Assembly (NCBI GenBank): GCA_963816685.1 | Contig: CAWFMB010000029.1 | Span: 62,001-126,000, forward strand | DNA: 64,000 bases | Direction of reading: 5' to 3' | Source of the DNA: CAVYUC01 sp963816685 | GTDB taxonomy: Bacteria > Bacteroidota > Bacteroidia > Bacteroidales > Prolixibacteraceae | Part shown: positions 7,953 through 17,421 of the stretch, in pieces | Position numbering within the stretch: position 1 is the stretch's first letter | Layout: the number at the start of each line of letters is the position of its first letter | Translations under genes and position numbers: made by a program | Notes under the pieces: model-generated | Seen by the model: only the letters and a program-made list of their open reading frames with translations | Told to the model about the DNA's origin: nothing | Database searches by the model: none

Positions 7953-9116
7953 ATGAGATGTTTAAATTGTCAAAGCACAAATACTGAAAATTTCTTTCTT
8001 TTAAAAAATGCTCCTGTTCAAAGCATTGTAACAATAAAAACATATGAAGATGCAATTGCGATTCCCAAGAAGGAATTAACACTCGCTTTTTGTCATAACT
8101 GTGGTTTCATATTCAACAGTACTTTCGATACCACTGTCGATATGTATACAAAAGGTTATGAAGATCAACAGGGATTTTCTGCCACATGGTTATCGTTTAT
8201 CACTGAAGTCACCAACCGGTTTATTGAAAAATACGACATAAAAAATAAGAATGTCATTGAAATCGGGTGTGGGAAAGGTGATTTTCTTAAAATAATCTGC
8301 GAACTTGGAAATAATAAAGGTATTGGTATTGATCCGGCTTATGTCCCCGGCAGGTTGGAAGAGAATAAAAATCTCCGGTTTATCAGGGAGTTTTATTCGG
8401 AAAAACATGGCGATTTACCTGCAGATGTTATTGTTTGCCGGCACACTATGGAGCACATACATGATACTTACAATTTTGTTAAAACAATCAGGAAAGCCAT
8501 AAAAAATAATCCTGATGTGATTGTTCTAATTGAAGTTCCGAGTATTGTCAGGATTCTTAAGATACAGGCTTTCTGGGATATTTTCTACGAACATTGTTCG
8601 TATTTCAGCCCGGGTTCGCTTGCACGCCTTTTCAGGTTAAACCGCTTTGAAGTATTGGATAATTATCTTGAATACGATGATCAGTATCTGTTTTTGGAAG
8701 CAAAACCGGCAGAAGATGTCCCTGAAATTGCTCATCCTGCTGAAGAATCTGTAGAGGAATTAAAAAAACTGGTTGATGAATTTGTTGTAAAAGTTAACGA
8801 TGAATTGAACAATTGGAGGACAAAACTCTTAAAGATGAAAGATGAAAATAAAAAAGTTGTTGTTTGGGGAGGCGGTTCAAAATCGGTTGGTTTTTTAACC
8901 CATTTTAACGAATTGGGTGTAATTGAACATGTTGTTGATATCAATCCGCACATGCAGGGTAATTTTATTCCAGGGATAGGAATACAATACAAAACCCCTG
9001 AATTCCTTAAAGAGTACAAACCTGATGTTGTTATTATAATGAATGGTGTTTATGAAAAAGAAATAGGCAAAACCCTTTCGGATATGGATTTACGTCCAGA
9101 ATTAATTAGCCTGTGA
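7953..9116 (+). CDS. SAM-dependent C-methyltransferase-like protein with N-terminal zinc site
   Basis: The 387-residue protein follows the three-part plan of NDP-sugar C-methyltransferases (TylC3/NovU type). There is an N-terminal zinc-binding segment (Cys3, Cys6, Cys47, Cys50), a class I methyltransferase core with the SAM loop VIEIGCGKGDFL (about 104-115) and CRHTMEHI, and a C-terminal domain beginning around VVVWGGGSKSVGFL. Family members methylate C3 (or C5) of a 4-keto sugar nucleotide to make branched sugars. It completes a nucleotide-sugar block with cytidylyltransferase, RmlC-like and SDR genes, so a C-methyl-branched sugar is a reasonable inference. Confidence 0.8.
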   Translation: MRCLNCQSTNTENFFLLKNAPVQSIVTIKTYEDAIAIPKKELTLAFCHNCGFIFNSTFDTTVDMYTKGYEDQQGFSATWLSFITEVTNRFIEKYDIKNKNVIEIGCGKGDFLKIICELGNNKGIGIDPAYVPGRLEENKNLRFIREFYSEKHGDLPADVIVCRHTMEHIHDTYNFVKTIRKAIKNNPDVIVLIEVPSIVRILKIQAFWDIFYEHCSYFSPGSLARLFRLNRFEVLDNYLEYDDQYLFLEAKPAEDVPEIAHPAEESVEELKKLVDEFVVKVNDELNNWRTKLLKMKDENKKVVVWGGGSKSVGFLTHFNELGVIEHVVDINPHMQGNFIPGIGIQYKTPEFLKEYKPDVVIIMNGVYEKEIGKTLSDMDLRPELISL

Positions 9117-9143
9117 TACAACGTAAACTATTAAATTTTTTTT

Positions 9144-10286
9144 ATGACTCAAATAGCTGAAATTATTCGTTTTTACTCTCTTGATGAGATTATGGACTTC
9201 GTCAAAAACGGGGGAGAATATCCGCTTCACCATGTATGGTGTTATGATAAAATAAAGGAAAGTGGCATAACAGTAGATTGCATTGAATACGACAGAAACA
9301 GCAGGTGGAGTAAAATTGGAAATAAGTTGCAGATATTCAACCTGCAACAGCAAATTAATTTGTTAAAACAATCGAAGGATTATGATGTAATTTATGCTCC
9401 ATTCATTGATGATGTATTCTTCCTTGCCGTATTGAAAATCATGGGTCTATACAAGAAGCCAATTTTTGGCCTCGCACTCGATTCACATGTTCCGTTTAAA
9501 AAACAGCCCTTAAAAAAATTAAGGCAAAAACTGCAGTGGTTAGTTTATAAAAACGGGATTGATGAAATCCTCTTTTTTAACGAAACAATTTACCACCAGA
9601 GCCAGGAGTATGGTTCTTTGGGTAAAACCCGCAATTATACAGATCACTGGGGTCCCGATTTGGATTTTTTTAAATCATATACCGAACGGCAAACTGAACC
9701 GCCAACACATGATTTTATTTTTTCTACAGGTGGAACAGGAAGAGATTACGGAACGTTGGCCAACGCGTTTAAAGAGATTGATTTCAAATTGAAAATTACT
9801 ACAAAAAGAGGTGAGTTTAACGATGACAATCTCCCACCGAACATCACTGTTGACAGTTCGGTAACACCAGGATTGCATTCCGTTGGTATTTTACGTAAGG
9901 AGTATTATAATGCTCTTGCAGTTGCAATTCCGCTGTTAAATATCGGGCGAAAATGGCCGGTAGGCATAACTGTTATCATGGAAGCGCTTGCAATGGCAAA
10001 ACCTATTATTTCAACAATCAACCCATCTTACCCCTTTCATCTTGAAAAAGAAAAGATAGGATTTTATGTAGATTATAATGATGTGGAAGGCTGGAAGCAG
10101 GCTGTTAGCCATTTGGTTAATAATCAGGATGAAGCCAGGGAAATGGGAGAACGCGGACGCTACCTGTGTGAGAAAAAATACAATTACAAACTTTTCTCGA
10201 AAGATGTGGTTAGCCAGCTAAAAAAATACAGTTTGGCTGAGAATCACAAAAAAGTGCAAAAGGCAGAAGTTTCTGCTGTGTCTTAA
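9144..10286 (+). CDS. Glycosyltransferase (GT-B, GT4-like)
   Basis: A 380-residue cytoplasmic GT-B enzyme. The C-terminal half has the nucleotide-sugar segment MEALAMAKPIIS with its glutamate and the usual GFYVDYNDVEGW region near 310. The N-terminal half is divergent. It directly follows the C-methyltransferase with a 27-base gap, so it may transfer the unusual sugar made by the preceding block. The donor and acceptor cannot be read from the sequence. Confidence 0.7.
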   Translation: MTQIAEIIRFYSLDEIMDFVKNGGEYPLHHVWCYDKIKESGITVDCIEYDRNSRWSKIGNKLQIFNLQQQINLLKQSKDYDVIYAPFIDDVFFLAVLKIMGLYKKPIFGLALDSHVPFKKQPLKKLRQKLQWLVYKNGIDEILFFNETIYHQSQEYGSLGKTRNYTDHWGPDLDFFKSYTERQTEPPTHDFIFSTGGTGRDYGTLANAFKEIDFKLKITTKRGEFNDDNLPPNITVDSSVTPGLHSVGILRKEYYNALAVAIPLLNIGRKWPVGITVIMEALAMAKPIISTINPSYPFHLEKEKIGFYVDYNDVEGWKQAVSHLVNNQDEAREMGERGRYLCEKKYNYKLFSKDVVSQLKKYSLAENHKKVQKAEVSAVS

Positions 10287-10356
10287 AAGCTGCTGTTTAT
10301 TAGCAGCAGTATACTTGTTTTTTTTAAACTTTTCTGTAAACTCAAAATTAAAACAG

Positions 10357-11883
10357 ATGAAAAAATTTTTACTTCTAATTGTAACTGCGGTTACAATCTT
10401 AACTTATTCAAATGCACAGGTGGTTGAAATTACCGGGCAGGGTGTTTTGAACGATGATTTTGTAACACTTAGTTTTAATGATCTTTCTACCATTGATCAT
10501 GTGGTAGTAGAAGCTATGGCTTTTTTCGATACCCGAACTGAATTTCCTCCGGTTGATAATCCACCGGTTAATGTGGAATTTTCGGACTTTGATGAAACAG
10601 AATCTGCAGTTTTTATGCCTGTTGAATTGAATTACGGCCCACACACTCAGGGATTTAATTTTTATTTTGGATACTATACAGCAACATTTAATACTGTGGA
10701 TGCTGCAGGTATTACACTTGATAAAAACGGTCAGGGAAATGCAATCCTCAGCTATTATGCCTATGTGTACAGGACCGATGGAAATATAGACATGTACAGT
10801 ATGACCGATGAAGATCATGCATTCATATTCCATAATGGTTCGGGAGATCCGGTTGTATATGAATTTGACCTTCCGTTTTCTGCCAATCCAAGGGATATTG
10901 AAGTAGTAATGCCATTTAGTGATAATGAATCGCTGGCGGAAAGGTATGCACACGTTACACTTATCAGCGGTACTGAAGAAACTTCAGATTTAATTCTTTT
11001 GAATGGAGTTGGTGATAATTTGCGTTTGGAAACCCTTAATTTGGCCAATGTGCCAGGAGATGTAACCAAGGTAATGGTTGAAATATATTCACCGGTATTA
11101 GGAGTGGATGATGTTAATGGAGACTCGTTCTTTGTAGGTATGGTATTGTTAAATGTTCATGAATTGGTGCAGGGATGTACCCTTACTCAGGGATACTGGA
11201 AAACGCATTCATCATACGGACCTGCAAAGAAAACAGATGCCACCTGGGACATGGTTGGCGGACCGGATGCAACATTTTTCCTTTCAGGCCAAACCTATCT
11301 TGATGTTTTAAATACACCGGTTCAGGGAAATAAATATTATATACTTGCCCATCAGTATATTGCGGCAGAATTAAACATGCTGGCAGGTGCAAATGGCGGA
11401 GCTGTTGATACTGAATTTGAACATGCAACAACTTTGCTGGAAACATACACCCCGGAACAAATTGCAGCGATGAAAGGCAAGAATGGAAAAGAAATAACCG
11501 AAATGTTCACATATCTTGGAGGAATCCTTGGAGACTATAATGAAGGATTAATTGGACCAGGACATTGTGGCGATGAAGAAGAAGAAGTAGTAGTAGAAGA
11601 AAAATCTGCTGAAATTATTAGCGTACAGGATTTTGAAGTTTATCCAAACCCGGTCAGGGAATATGCAACGGTTTCATTTGTACCGGTTCAGGAAGGAACA
11701 GCTTCGGTTGAACTTATTAACTTTTTAGGACAGAAAAGCGATGTACTGTACCATCAGAATGTGCAAAAGGACGTTCCGGTAAGTTTCCGGTTCGATACAC
11801 AAGAATATAATGAGGGATTGTATATCATTCGGGTGGACAACGGATCGTCAAAGGAAAACTTTAAAATAAATATTATAAAATAA
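10357..11883 (+). CDS. Secreted T9SS-sorted protein with a TQGYWKTHS domain
   Basis: I chose the ATG at 10357 because it gives a clean signal peptide (MKKFLLLIVTAVTILTYSNA, then Q). An earlier in-frame ATG at 10315 would add 14 residues ahead of it. The mature protein has an N-terminal beta-rich region of about 260 residues and then a domain opening CTLTQGYWKTHSSYG and closing GPGHC, a motif seen in assorted secreted bacterial proteins of unknown function. A Glu-rich linker and a type A T9SS sorting domain follow (YPNPVREYATVSF to the C terminus). It should cross the outer membrane by T9SS and be anchored to the surface. A secreted protein inside a glycan assembly operon is unusual. Confidence 0.82.
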   Translation: MKKFLLLIVTAVTILTYSNAQVVEITGQGVLNDDFVTLSFNDLSTIDHVVVEAMAFFDTRTEFPPVDNPPVNVEFSDFDETESAVFMPVELNYGPHTQGFNFYFGYYTATFNTVDAAGITLDKNGQGNAILSYYAYVYRTDGNIDMYSMTDEDHAFIFHNGSGDPVVYEFDLPFSANPRDIEVVMPFSDNESLAERYAHVTLISGTEETSDLILLNGVGDNLRLETLNLANVPGDVTKVMVEIYSPVLGVDDVNGDSFFVGMVLLNVHELVQGCTLTQGYWKTHSSYGPAKKTDATWDMVGGPDATFFLSGQTYLDVLNTPVQGNKYYILAHQYIAAELNMLAGANGGAVDTEFEHATTLLETYTPEQIAAMKGKNGKEITEMFTYLGGILGDYNEGLIGPGHCGDEEEEVVVEEKSAEIISVQDFEVYPNPVREYATVSFVPVQEGTASVELINFLGQKSDVLYHQNVQKDVPVSFRFDTQEYNEGLYIIRVDNGSSKENFKINIIK

Positions 11884-11913
11884 TTCATTTGGCAATAATA
11901 AAAATTACTGGTA

Positions 11914-11945
11914 TTTCTCTTCTGCCCAATCGGGCAGAAGGGAAA
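11914..11945 (+). terminator. Strong hairpin after the T9SS protein gene
   Basis: A 14-bp stem with one G-T wobble: the left arm (11914-11927) contains CTTCTGCCC and the right arm (11932-11945) GGGCAGAAG, with the loop AATC. A T-rich stretch (TTTAT) follows. It sits 31 bases past the stop of the secreted-protein gene and 63 bases before the MBOAT gene. If active it would split the operon unless the UpxY-like factor suppresses it. Confidence 0.65.
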
Positions 11946-12007
11946 TTTATCAAACAAACAGCTCATTTATTGGTTAAAGAAAAGTAAAAAGAACCCAAAC
12001 TTTAGGT

Positions 12008-13456
12008 ATGTTATTTAATTCAATAGATTTTGCAATTTTCCTGCCGGTAGTTTTTTTACTCTATTGGTTTGTTATTCATAAAAATCTGAAACTGCAAAAC
12101 CTGCTTGTTGTAATTGCAAGCTACGTATTTTATGGTTGGTGGGACTGGCGGTTTTTATCCCTCATTATTTTCAGTACCCTTGTTGATTTTTCAGTAGGAC
12201 TCGCACTTAAGAAACAGGAAAATGAAGTAAAAAGAAAACTATTGCTTTGGACCAGTATTCTCGTTAATCTTGGTTTTCTGGGGGTTTTTAAATATTACAA
12301 TTTCTTTCTGGATTCGTTGTATGATGTTATTCCCGGTCTTCAGGTCGTAATGGGTTTTAATACGCTTAATATTATTTTACCGGTAGGAATCAGCTTCTAT
12401 ACTTTTCAAACTTTAAGCTATTCAATAGACGTCTATAAACGAAAACTTGAACCAACAAATGATTTTGTGGCTTTCGCAGCATTTGTAAGTTTTTTTCCGC
12501 AGCTTGTAGCCGGACCAATTGAAAGGGCAACAAATTTGCTGCCGCAATTTTACAGGAGAAGAACATTTGACTATTTGAAAGCTGTTGATGGAATGCGGCA
12601 GATATTGTGGGGGTTGTTTAAAAAGGTTGTTATCGCCGATAGTTGTGCAGAATATGCGAATCTGATTTTTAATAATTCTGCTGATTATTCAGGAAGTACT
12701 TTGGTATTGGGTGCACTCTTTTTTACATTCCAGATTTATGGTGATTTTTCAGGGTATTCAGATATTGCGATAGGTACGGCAAGATTATTTGGTTTCGATT
12801 TAATGAGAAACTTTGCATTTCCCTATTTTTCGAGAGATATTGCTGAATTCTGGAGGCGCTGGCATATTTCCCTTTCTACCTGGTTCAGAGATTATGTTTA
12901 TATACCATTAGGCGGTAGCCGGGGCGGAACCTGGATGAAAGTAAGAAATACGTTCATTATTTTTGTGGTTAGTGGTTTTTGGCATGGAGCAAACTGGACT
13001 TTTATAATCTGGGGTGCTTTAAATGCGATTTATTTTTTACCACTTCTTTTAACTAAAAACAACCGTAATCATCTCGAAATAGTTGCAAAAGGCAAACTTC
13101 TGCCAAAGGGTAAAGAAATTTTGCAGATTGCAGTAACTTTTGCATTGACAGTTTTTGCCTGGATATTTTTCAGGGCCGAAAATTTAGGTCATGCTTTAAG
13201 TTATATATCGGGAATTTTTTCAACATCATTATTTACAGTTCCTTCTTTTTACGGTGCATCCCGTTCAGCATTGGTAATTGTTCTTATCATGATGTTTTTA
13301 CTTGTGGAGTGGCTGGGAAGAGAAAATCAATATGCAATTGAAAAATTAGGAGTAAATTGGAAACGCCCGGTTCGTTATGCAATGTATTATGCGCTTATTA
13401 TTGCTATTTTCTGGTTCGGTGGTAAGGAACAGCAATTTATCTACTTTCAGTTTTAA
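12008..13456 (+). CDS. MBOAT-family O-acyltransferase (AlgI-like)
   Basis: A polytopic inner-membrane protein of 482 residues that moves acyl groups, usually acetyl, towards the periplasm for attachment to exported glycans. Family marks are the opening MLFNSIDFAIFLPVVFLLYW, the segment YVFYGWWDWRF, FWRRWHISLSTWFRDYVYIPLGG, and the catalytic His (about residue 326) in GFWHGANWTFIIWG. About ten membrane segments are apparent. The SGNH-fold gene 12 bases downstream is the expected partner that completes O-acylation. A homologous but frameshifted pair lies at 52328-54823. Confidence 0.9.
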   Translation: MLFNSIDFAIFLPVVFLLYWFVIHKNLKLQNLLVVIASYVFYGWWDWRFLSLIIFSTLVDFSVGLALKKQENEVKRKLLLWTSILVNLGFLGVFKYYNFFLDSLYDVIPGLQVVMGFNTLNIILPVGISFYTFQTLSYSIDVYKRKLEPTNDFVAFAAFVSFFPQLVAGPIERATNLLPQFYRRRTFDYLKAVDGMRQILWGLFKKVVIADSCAEYANLIFNNSADYSGSTLVLGALFFTFQIYGDFSGYSDIAIGTARLFGFDLMRNFAFPYFSRDIAEFWRRWHISLSTWFRDYVYIPLGGSRGGTWMKVRNTFIIFVVSGFWHGANWTFIIWGALNAIYFLPLLLTKNNRNHLEIVAKGKLLPKGKEILQIAVTFALTVFAWIFFRAENLGHALSYISGIFSTSLFTVPSFYGASRSALVIVLIMMFLLVEWLGRENQYAIEKLGVNWKRPVRYAMYYALIIAIFWFGGKEQQFIYFQF

Positions 13457-13468
13457 AATTGTTTTTGT

Positions 13469-14521
13469 ATGATTCAGTTTATAAAAAAGACAATATTATT
13501 TTTTGCCTTTTTTGGTTTAACTTTTATTGGAATATTCGCTGCCTGGATAATATACAATTATCCAGCCGTCGATAATCCTGCACCCAATCTTTCAAACAGC
13601 TATTCGTTTAACGAAAAGATGTTGTTTATGAAAAACAGCAAAACAAAAAAACTGGATGCGCTTGCTATTGGTTCCTCTATGAGCCTTAATAATTTACATT
13701 CCGAAACAATTGCAAGACAATTGGGAACCAAAAGTTTTATAAATGCGTCGTCGTGGGGTTTGAATATGAAAGATAATTACAGGCTTCTAAAGGTATTAAA
13801 TGAAATATATCATCCAAATGTATTACTGGTTGCTGCAAATATCAGCGATTTTCAAAGAGTAAGCAAAACTATCAGATATGAGCTTGTAAAGGGATATCTA
13901 GAATCCCCTTTCAGTAATTTAAATTATTATCTGAAGACGTTTAATATGGAATACTATTTTCAAAACATTAAATATGCAAGTGAAGTACGAAATAATGTCC
14001 ATGATTATGAATATTTGAATTACGACAAATACGGAGGAATGAATTATGGCGCAGAAGATTTCAATATTAACCAGGAGCGTTGGATGGGAGATTCAATTGT
14101 AGATGCAAATTTCGATCCGCTTCAATATCAATATCTGGATAGTATTTCCACCTATTGTGAGAACAACAATATAAAACTTTACTTCTTTCAAAGTCCTTTT
14201 AGAGAAGGTTATTATTCAAATCTTAATGAAAAGGAGAAAAAGTTGATATATTCACATATAGAAAGAATTCAGCATATTTTAAGAGATGGTAATTGCACGT
14301 TCATTAATACAGTAGATACCACGTGGTCGGATTCATTATTTGTTGACTGGACTCATCTTAACAAAAACGGAGCTAAATTATTTACAGAATATTGTTTCGA
14401 TAAGGTGAAAGTGCAGAAAAATATGGCTGATAGAAAAATTAATAAGAAGAAAGAGGGTTTAAACAAGAGTTCATCCATTACAAATTCGAATGATACAGAT
14501 AAAACGAGTTCTTTCTTTTAG
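13469..14521 (+). CDS. Membrane-anchored SGNH-fold protein (MBOAT partner)
   Basis: An N-terminal membrane anchor (about residues 6-28) precedes a periplasmic SGNH/GDSL-like domain. Block I is AIGSSMSLNN with a candidate nucleophile Ser69 or Ser70, and block V is DWTHLNKNG with Asp293 and His296, the catalytic pair of this fold. Length 350. Proteins of this kind (AlgX/AlgJ/DltD-like) work with MBOAT transporters to place O-acyl groups on exopolysaccharide. The gene is 12 bases behind the MBOAT gene, which supports that role. Confidence 0.78.
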   Translation: MIQFIKKTILFFAFFGLTFIGIFAAWIIYNYPAVDNPAPNLSNSYSFNEKMLFMKNSKTKKLDALAIGSSMSLNNLHSETIARQLGTKSFINASSWGLNMKDNYRLLKVLNEIYHPNVLLVAANISDFQRVSKTIRYELVKGYLESPFSNLNYYLKTFNMEYYFQNIKYASEVRNNVHDYEYLNYDKYGGMNYGAEDFNINQERWMGDSIVDANFDPLQYQYLDSISTYCENNNIKLYFFQSPFREGYYSNLNEKEKKLIYSHIERIQHILRDGNCTFINTVDTTWSDSLFVDWTHLNKNGAKLFTEYCFDKVKVQKNMADRKINKKKEGLNKSSSITNSNDTDKTSSFF

Positions 14522-14748
14522 TATAAATGAAAAAGACAAAACAAATATGGCAAACGTTAATAATAGAGAAAAATTTAAGGGATTAACTTAAATAAAAGAA
14601 TGATCTGCGTTTAGATTTCCTTAATTTTCAATTTTTTGCCCCAATAATAATTTACAGGTGGAGGAATTGAGTAAATTTAAAGCCTAATTTTTCAGGAGAT
14701 TTAAATGGCCGGATTATTGATTTTATTATTTAAGTAACCTTACAATAC

Positions 14749-16245
14749 ATGACCAATTTGAAAGAAGGATCAAATAAACGTAATGATAATCTCAGAAATA
14801 AAACAATTAGTGGATTTAAGTGGTCTTTCATTGATAATGTTGGAAAATTAGGGGGGCAGTTTGTTGTCGGAATTATATTAACAAGATTGCTTACGCCTGC
14901 CGATTTTGGTCTGGTAGGAATGATTACTATTTTTATTGTTATAGGTCAGGCACTTACCAACAGTGGATTCGGACAGGCATTAATTCAAAAAAAGGATGCA
15001 GATGAAATTGATTTTTCTACGGTCTTTTATTTCAATATACTTTCAAGTATCTTTATTTATCTTGTAATTTATGCAGCAACACCATTAATTGCGAAATTTT
15101 TTCATGAACCAAAGTTAATTCCTTTAGTCAAGGTTATTTGCCTGGTTTTTATTGTTAATGCATTCGGGCTGATCCAAAGTGTACATTTGGAAAAGAAACT
15201 TGAATTTAAAGCACCGTCTGTCATCGGAATCATCAGTGTATTTCTTGCAGGAGTTATAAGTATAATAATGGCCTTTAATGGGTTTGGTGTTTGGGCACTT
15301 GTGGCGAACACAGTTTTAAGAGGTTTTTTTAACAGTGTTTTATATTGGAAGATCAGTTCCTGGAGACCTTTACCTAAATTCAGTTTTGTTTCTTTAAAAG
15401 GTTTATTTTCATATGGTTCTAAAATTTTGGTAGCGGGTCTCGTTCAGGCAGTATTTCAGAATATTTACTATTTGGTTATCGGCCGGTTGTTTCAACCTGA
15501 ACGTTTGGGTTATTTTACACGGGCAACGCAATTCAAGGATATGCCTGTAAATACTATAGCAGTTGTTGTTCAAAAAGTAACTTATCCGGTATTTTCAACA
15601 ATACAGGATGATGATCCAAAAATTATAAGAGGTTATACGCAAGCTCTGCGTTTACTTGCAGCAATTGCACTTCCTTTAATGGTAGGTATATTCATAACCT
15701 GCAGGCCACTAATTGATATTGTGCTCGGAGATAAGTGGTTACCAGTTGTTCCATATCTGCAAATCATGAGCTTATATTCCTGGATATATGTGGTTTATAC
15801 TATAAATAATCAGATAATCACTATTAAAGGTCGAAGCGATTATTACCTGCATATTCAGATAATTGATAAACTTCTTATTGCAATTTCAATATTACTTACT
15901 TATAAACATGGAATCACGGCAATGATTTATGGTCATATGGTTGCTACTATTTTGACTTATCTTGTTGGCAGCATTTATTTAAAAAAGGTTATCAGTACAA
16001 CAATACTCTATCAGTTAAAAAATATTTTACCGTTTTTTGTAGCCGCAGTTTTAATGTTAATTTCAAGTATTCCACTTTCATTGTATGTTTCAAGCAAACT
16101 TATTTATTTATTAAGTAGTGCATCGGTTGGTATGGCAGTGTATATGCTTACGCTATGGATTATGAAAGTGGGGGAACTAAAAACCAGTATCAATGTGATT
16201 AAGAAAACTGTAAAGAATTTTTCATCAAGAGGTAAAAATGATTAA
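14749..16245 (+). CDS. Wzx-type lipid-linked oligosaccharide flippase (MOP superfamily)
   Basis: A 498-residue polytopic membrane protein of the polysaccharide transporter family (WzxC-like). The amino end shows the typical ISGFKWSFIDNVGKLGGQFVVG and LTRLLTPADFGLVGM segments, followed by about a dozen to fourteen hydrophobic helices. It should flip undecaprenyl-linked repeat units to the periplasmic face for polymerisation by the Wzy-like protein at 17422-18813. Its stop overlaps the following glycosyltransferase by 8 bases. Confidence 0.9.
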   Translation: MTNLKEGSNKRNDNLRNKTISGFKWSFIDNVGKLGGQFVVGIILTRLLTPADFGLVGMITIFIVIGQALTNSGFGQALIQKKDADEIDFSTVFYFNILSSIFIYLVIYAATPLIAKFFHEPKLIPLVKVICLVFIVNAFGLIQSVHLEKKLEFKAPSVIGIISVFLAGVISIIMAFNGFGVWALVANTVLRGFFNSVLYWKISSWRPLPKFSFVSLKGLFSYGSKILVAGLVQAVFQNIYYLVIGRLFQPERLGYFTRATQFKDMPVNTIAVVVQKVTYPVFSTIQDDDPKIIRGYTQALRLLAAIALPLMVGIFITCRPLIDIVLGDKWLPVVPYLQIMSLYSWIYVVYTINNQIITIKGRSDYYLHIQIIDKLLIAISILLTYKHGITAMIYGHMVATILTYLVGSIYLKKVISTTILYQLKNILPFFVAAVLMLISSIPLSLYVSSKLIYLLSSASVGMAVYMLTLWIMKVGELKTSINVIKKTVKNFSSRGKND

Positions 16246-17419
16246 AACCAAAAAAGTGTTTATTCTTGGTGTTAACGGGTTTCCGTTTGGATCTGCCAGA
16301 ATAGAGAAATTAAAACTTATAGGAAAATCATTAACGAAAAATAAAGCAGAGGTTGTTTTTATAGGACATTCATGGGGATATTTTAAAAAGGGCGATATAC
16401 CCTGCAGCGGCAATTTCGAAGGAACAAATTACATTTATACCTGCGGAATAACATCCAGACCTGAAAGATTTCTTCAGCGAAGATGGGTAAATTTAAAAGG
16501 AAGAATTGGTGAAATTGGTTATCTCGTGAACAACAGGTGTGATGTTGCTATTGTTAGTGTTCAGTCCGGAATGTTTATTCCATTATTATATTACAGGATA
16601 CTTTCAAAGGTATTGAATTTTAAGCTGTATTATCCGCATCATGAAGATGAATCGGCTACTCTCGATAAAAGTAATTTGTATAATCGAATCAATCTTTTTT
16701 TATTTAAGAAATTTGCCTGGAAAATATTGGATGGCGTTTTCCCGATCACAAGTTATCTTGCCGGTAATATTCACAAACAAAATCCGGATTTACCATTTCT
16801 TGTCATTCCTTCAATGGTTGACTTCGATTATTTTGATAACATCAGGAAAGTCACGGGTACAAGCGACGAGAGGTATTTCATGTATTGTGGTTCAATTGTT
16901 TATTTCGAAATTATTGATTTTATTATAACTGCCTTTGAAGGTGTGGATAATTCAGAATATAATTTACACCTTGTAAGTTTTGGTAACCTGGAGAAGGAAA
17001 ATAAACTTAAAAAGCGAATAGAAGCCTCACCGAAAAAGAGACAGATTTTTACATTTGGATATTTGGATTACAATTTATTAGTCGAAAAATATATTCATGC
17101 AAGTGCGCTACTCATTCCGTTGCGTGATACAATACAGGATATTGCGCGATTCCCTCACAAAATTGGTGAATATACTGCCAGTGGTAATCCTTTAATCACA
17201 GTAAAGGTTGGTGATGTTGAAAAGTATTTCAACCATAAACAAAATGCATTACTTGCAGATAAGTATGCAACAGAAGAATTTACTGAATTAATGAACTATG
17301 TAATTACAAATCCTGTTGAAGCAAAACAAATAGGAAAAAATGGTTATGAAACAGGAATGCGTGTATTTAATTATAAAGCCTATGGAAAAAAGCTTCTTCA
17401 GTTTTTCGAAAAGGAATAA
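16238..17419 (+). CDS. Glycosyltransferase, GT4-like
   Basis: A 393-residue GT-B enzyme. The N-terminal half has the loop VNGFPFGSARIEKLK, typical of nucleotide-sugar enzymes that begin with a glycine-rich acceptor loop. The C-terminal half has LIPLRDTIQDIARFPHKIGEY followed by ASGNPLIT, the donor-binding segment with its glutamate. It overlaps the flippase gene by 8 bases and is followed after 2 bases by the Wzy-like gene, so the three are probably translated as one unit. Sugar specificity cannot be told. Confidence 0.8.
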   Translation: MIKTKKVFILGVNGFPFGSARIEKLKLIGKSLTKNKAEVVFIGHSWGYFKKGDIPCSGNFEGTNYIYTCGITSRPERFLQRRWVNLKGRIGEIGYLVNNRCDVAIVSVQSGMFIPLLYYRILSKVLNFKLYYPHHEDESATLDKSNLYNRINLFLFKKFAWKILDGVFPITSYLAGNIHKQNPDLPFLVIPSMVDFDYFDNIRKVTGTSDERYFMYCGSIVYFEIIDFIITAFEGVDNSEYNLHLVSFGNLEKENKLKKRIEASPKKRQIFTFGYLDYNLLVEKYIHASALLIPLRDTIQDIARFPHKIGEYTASGNPLITVKVGDVEKYFNHKQNALLADKYATEEFTELMNYVITNPVEAKQIGKNGYETGMRVFNYKAYGKKLLQFFEKE

Positions 17420-17421
17420 TA

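Noticed and set aside
10408..10953. Long minus-strand frame (181 codons) within the T9SS protein gene
   Set aside because: The plus strand has a signal peptide and T9SS domain. The reverse frame is low-complexity and rich in Ile/His/Cys in the way of shadow frames.
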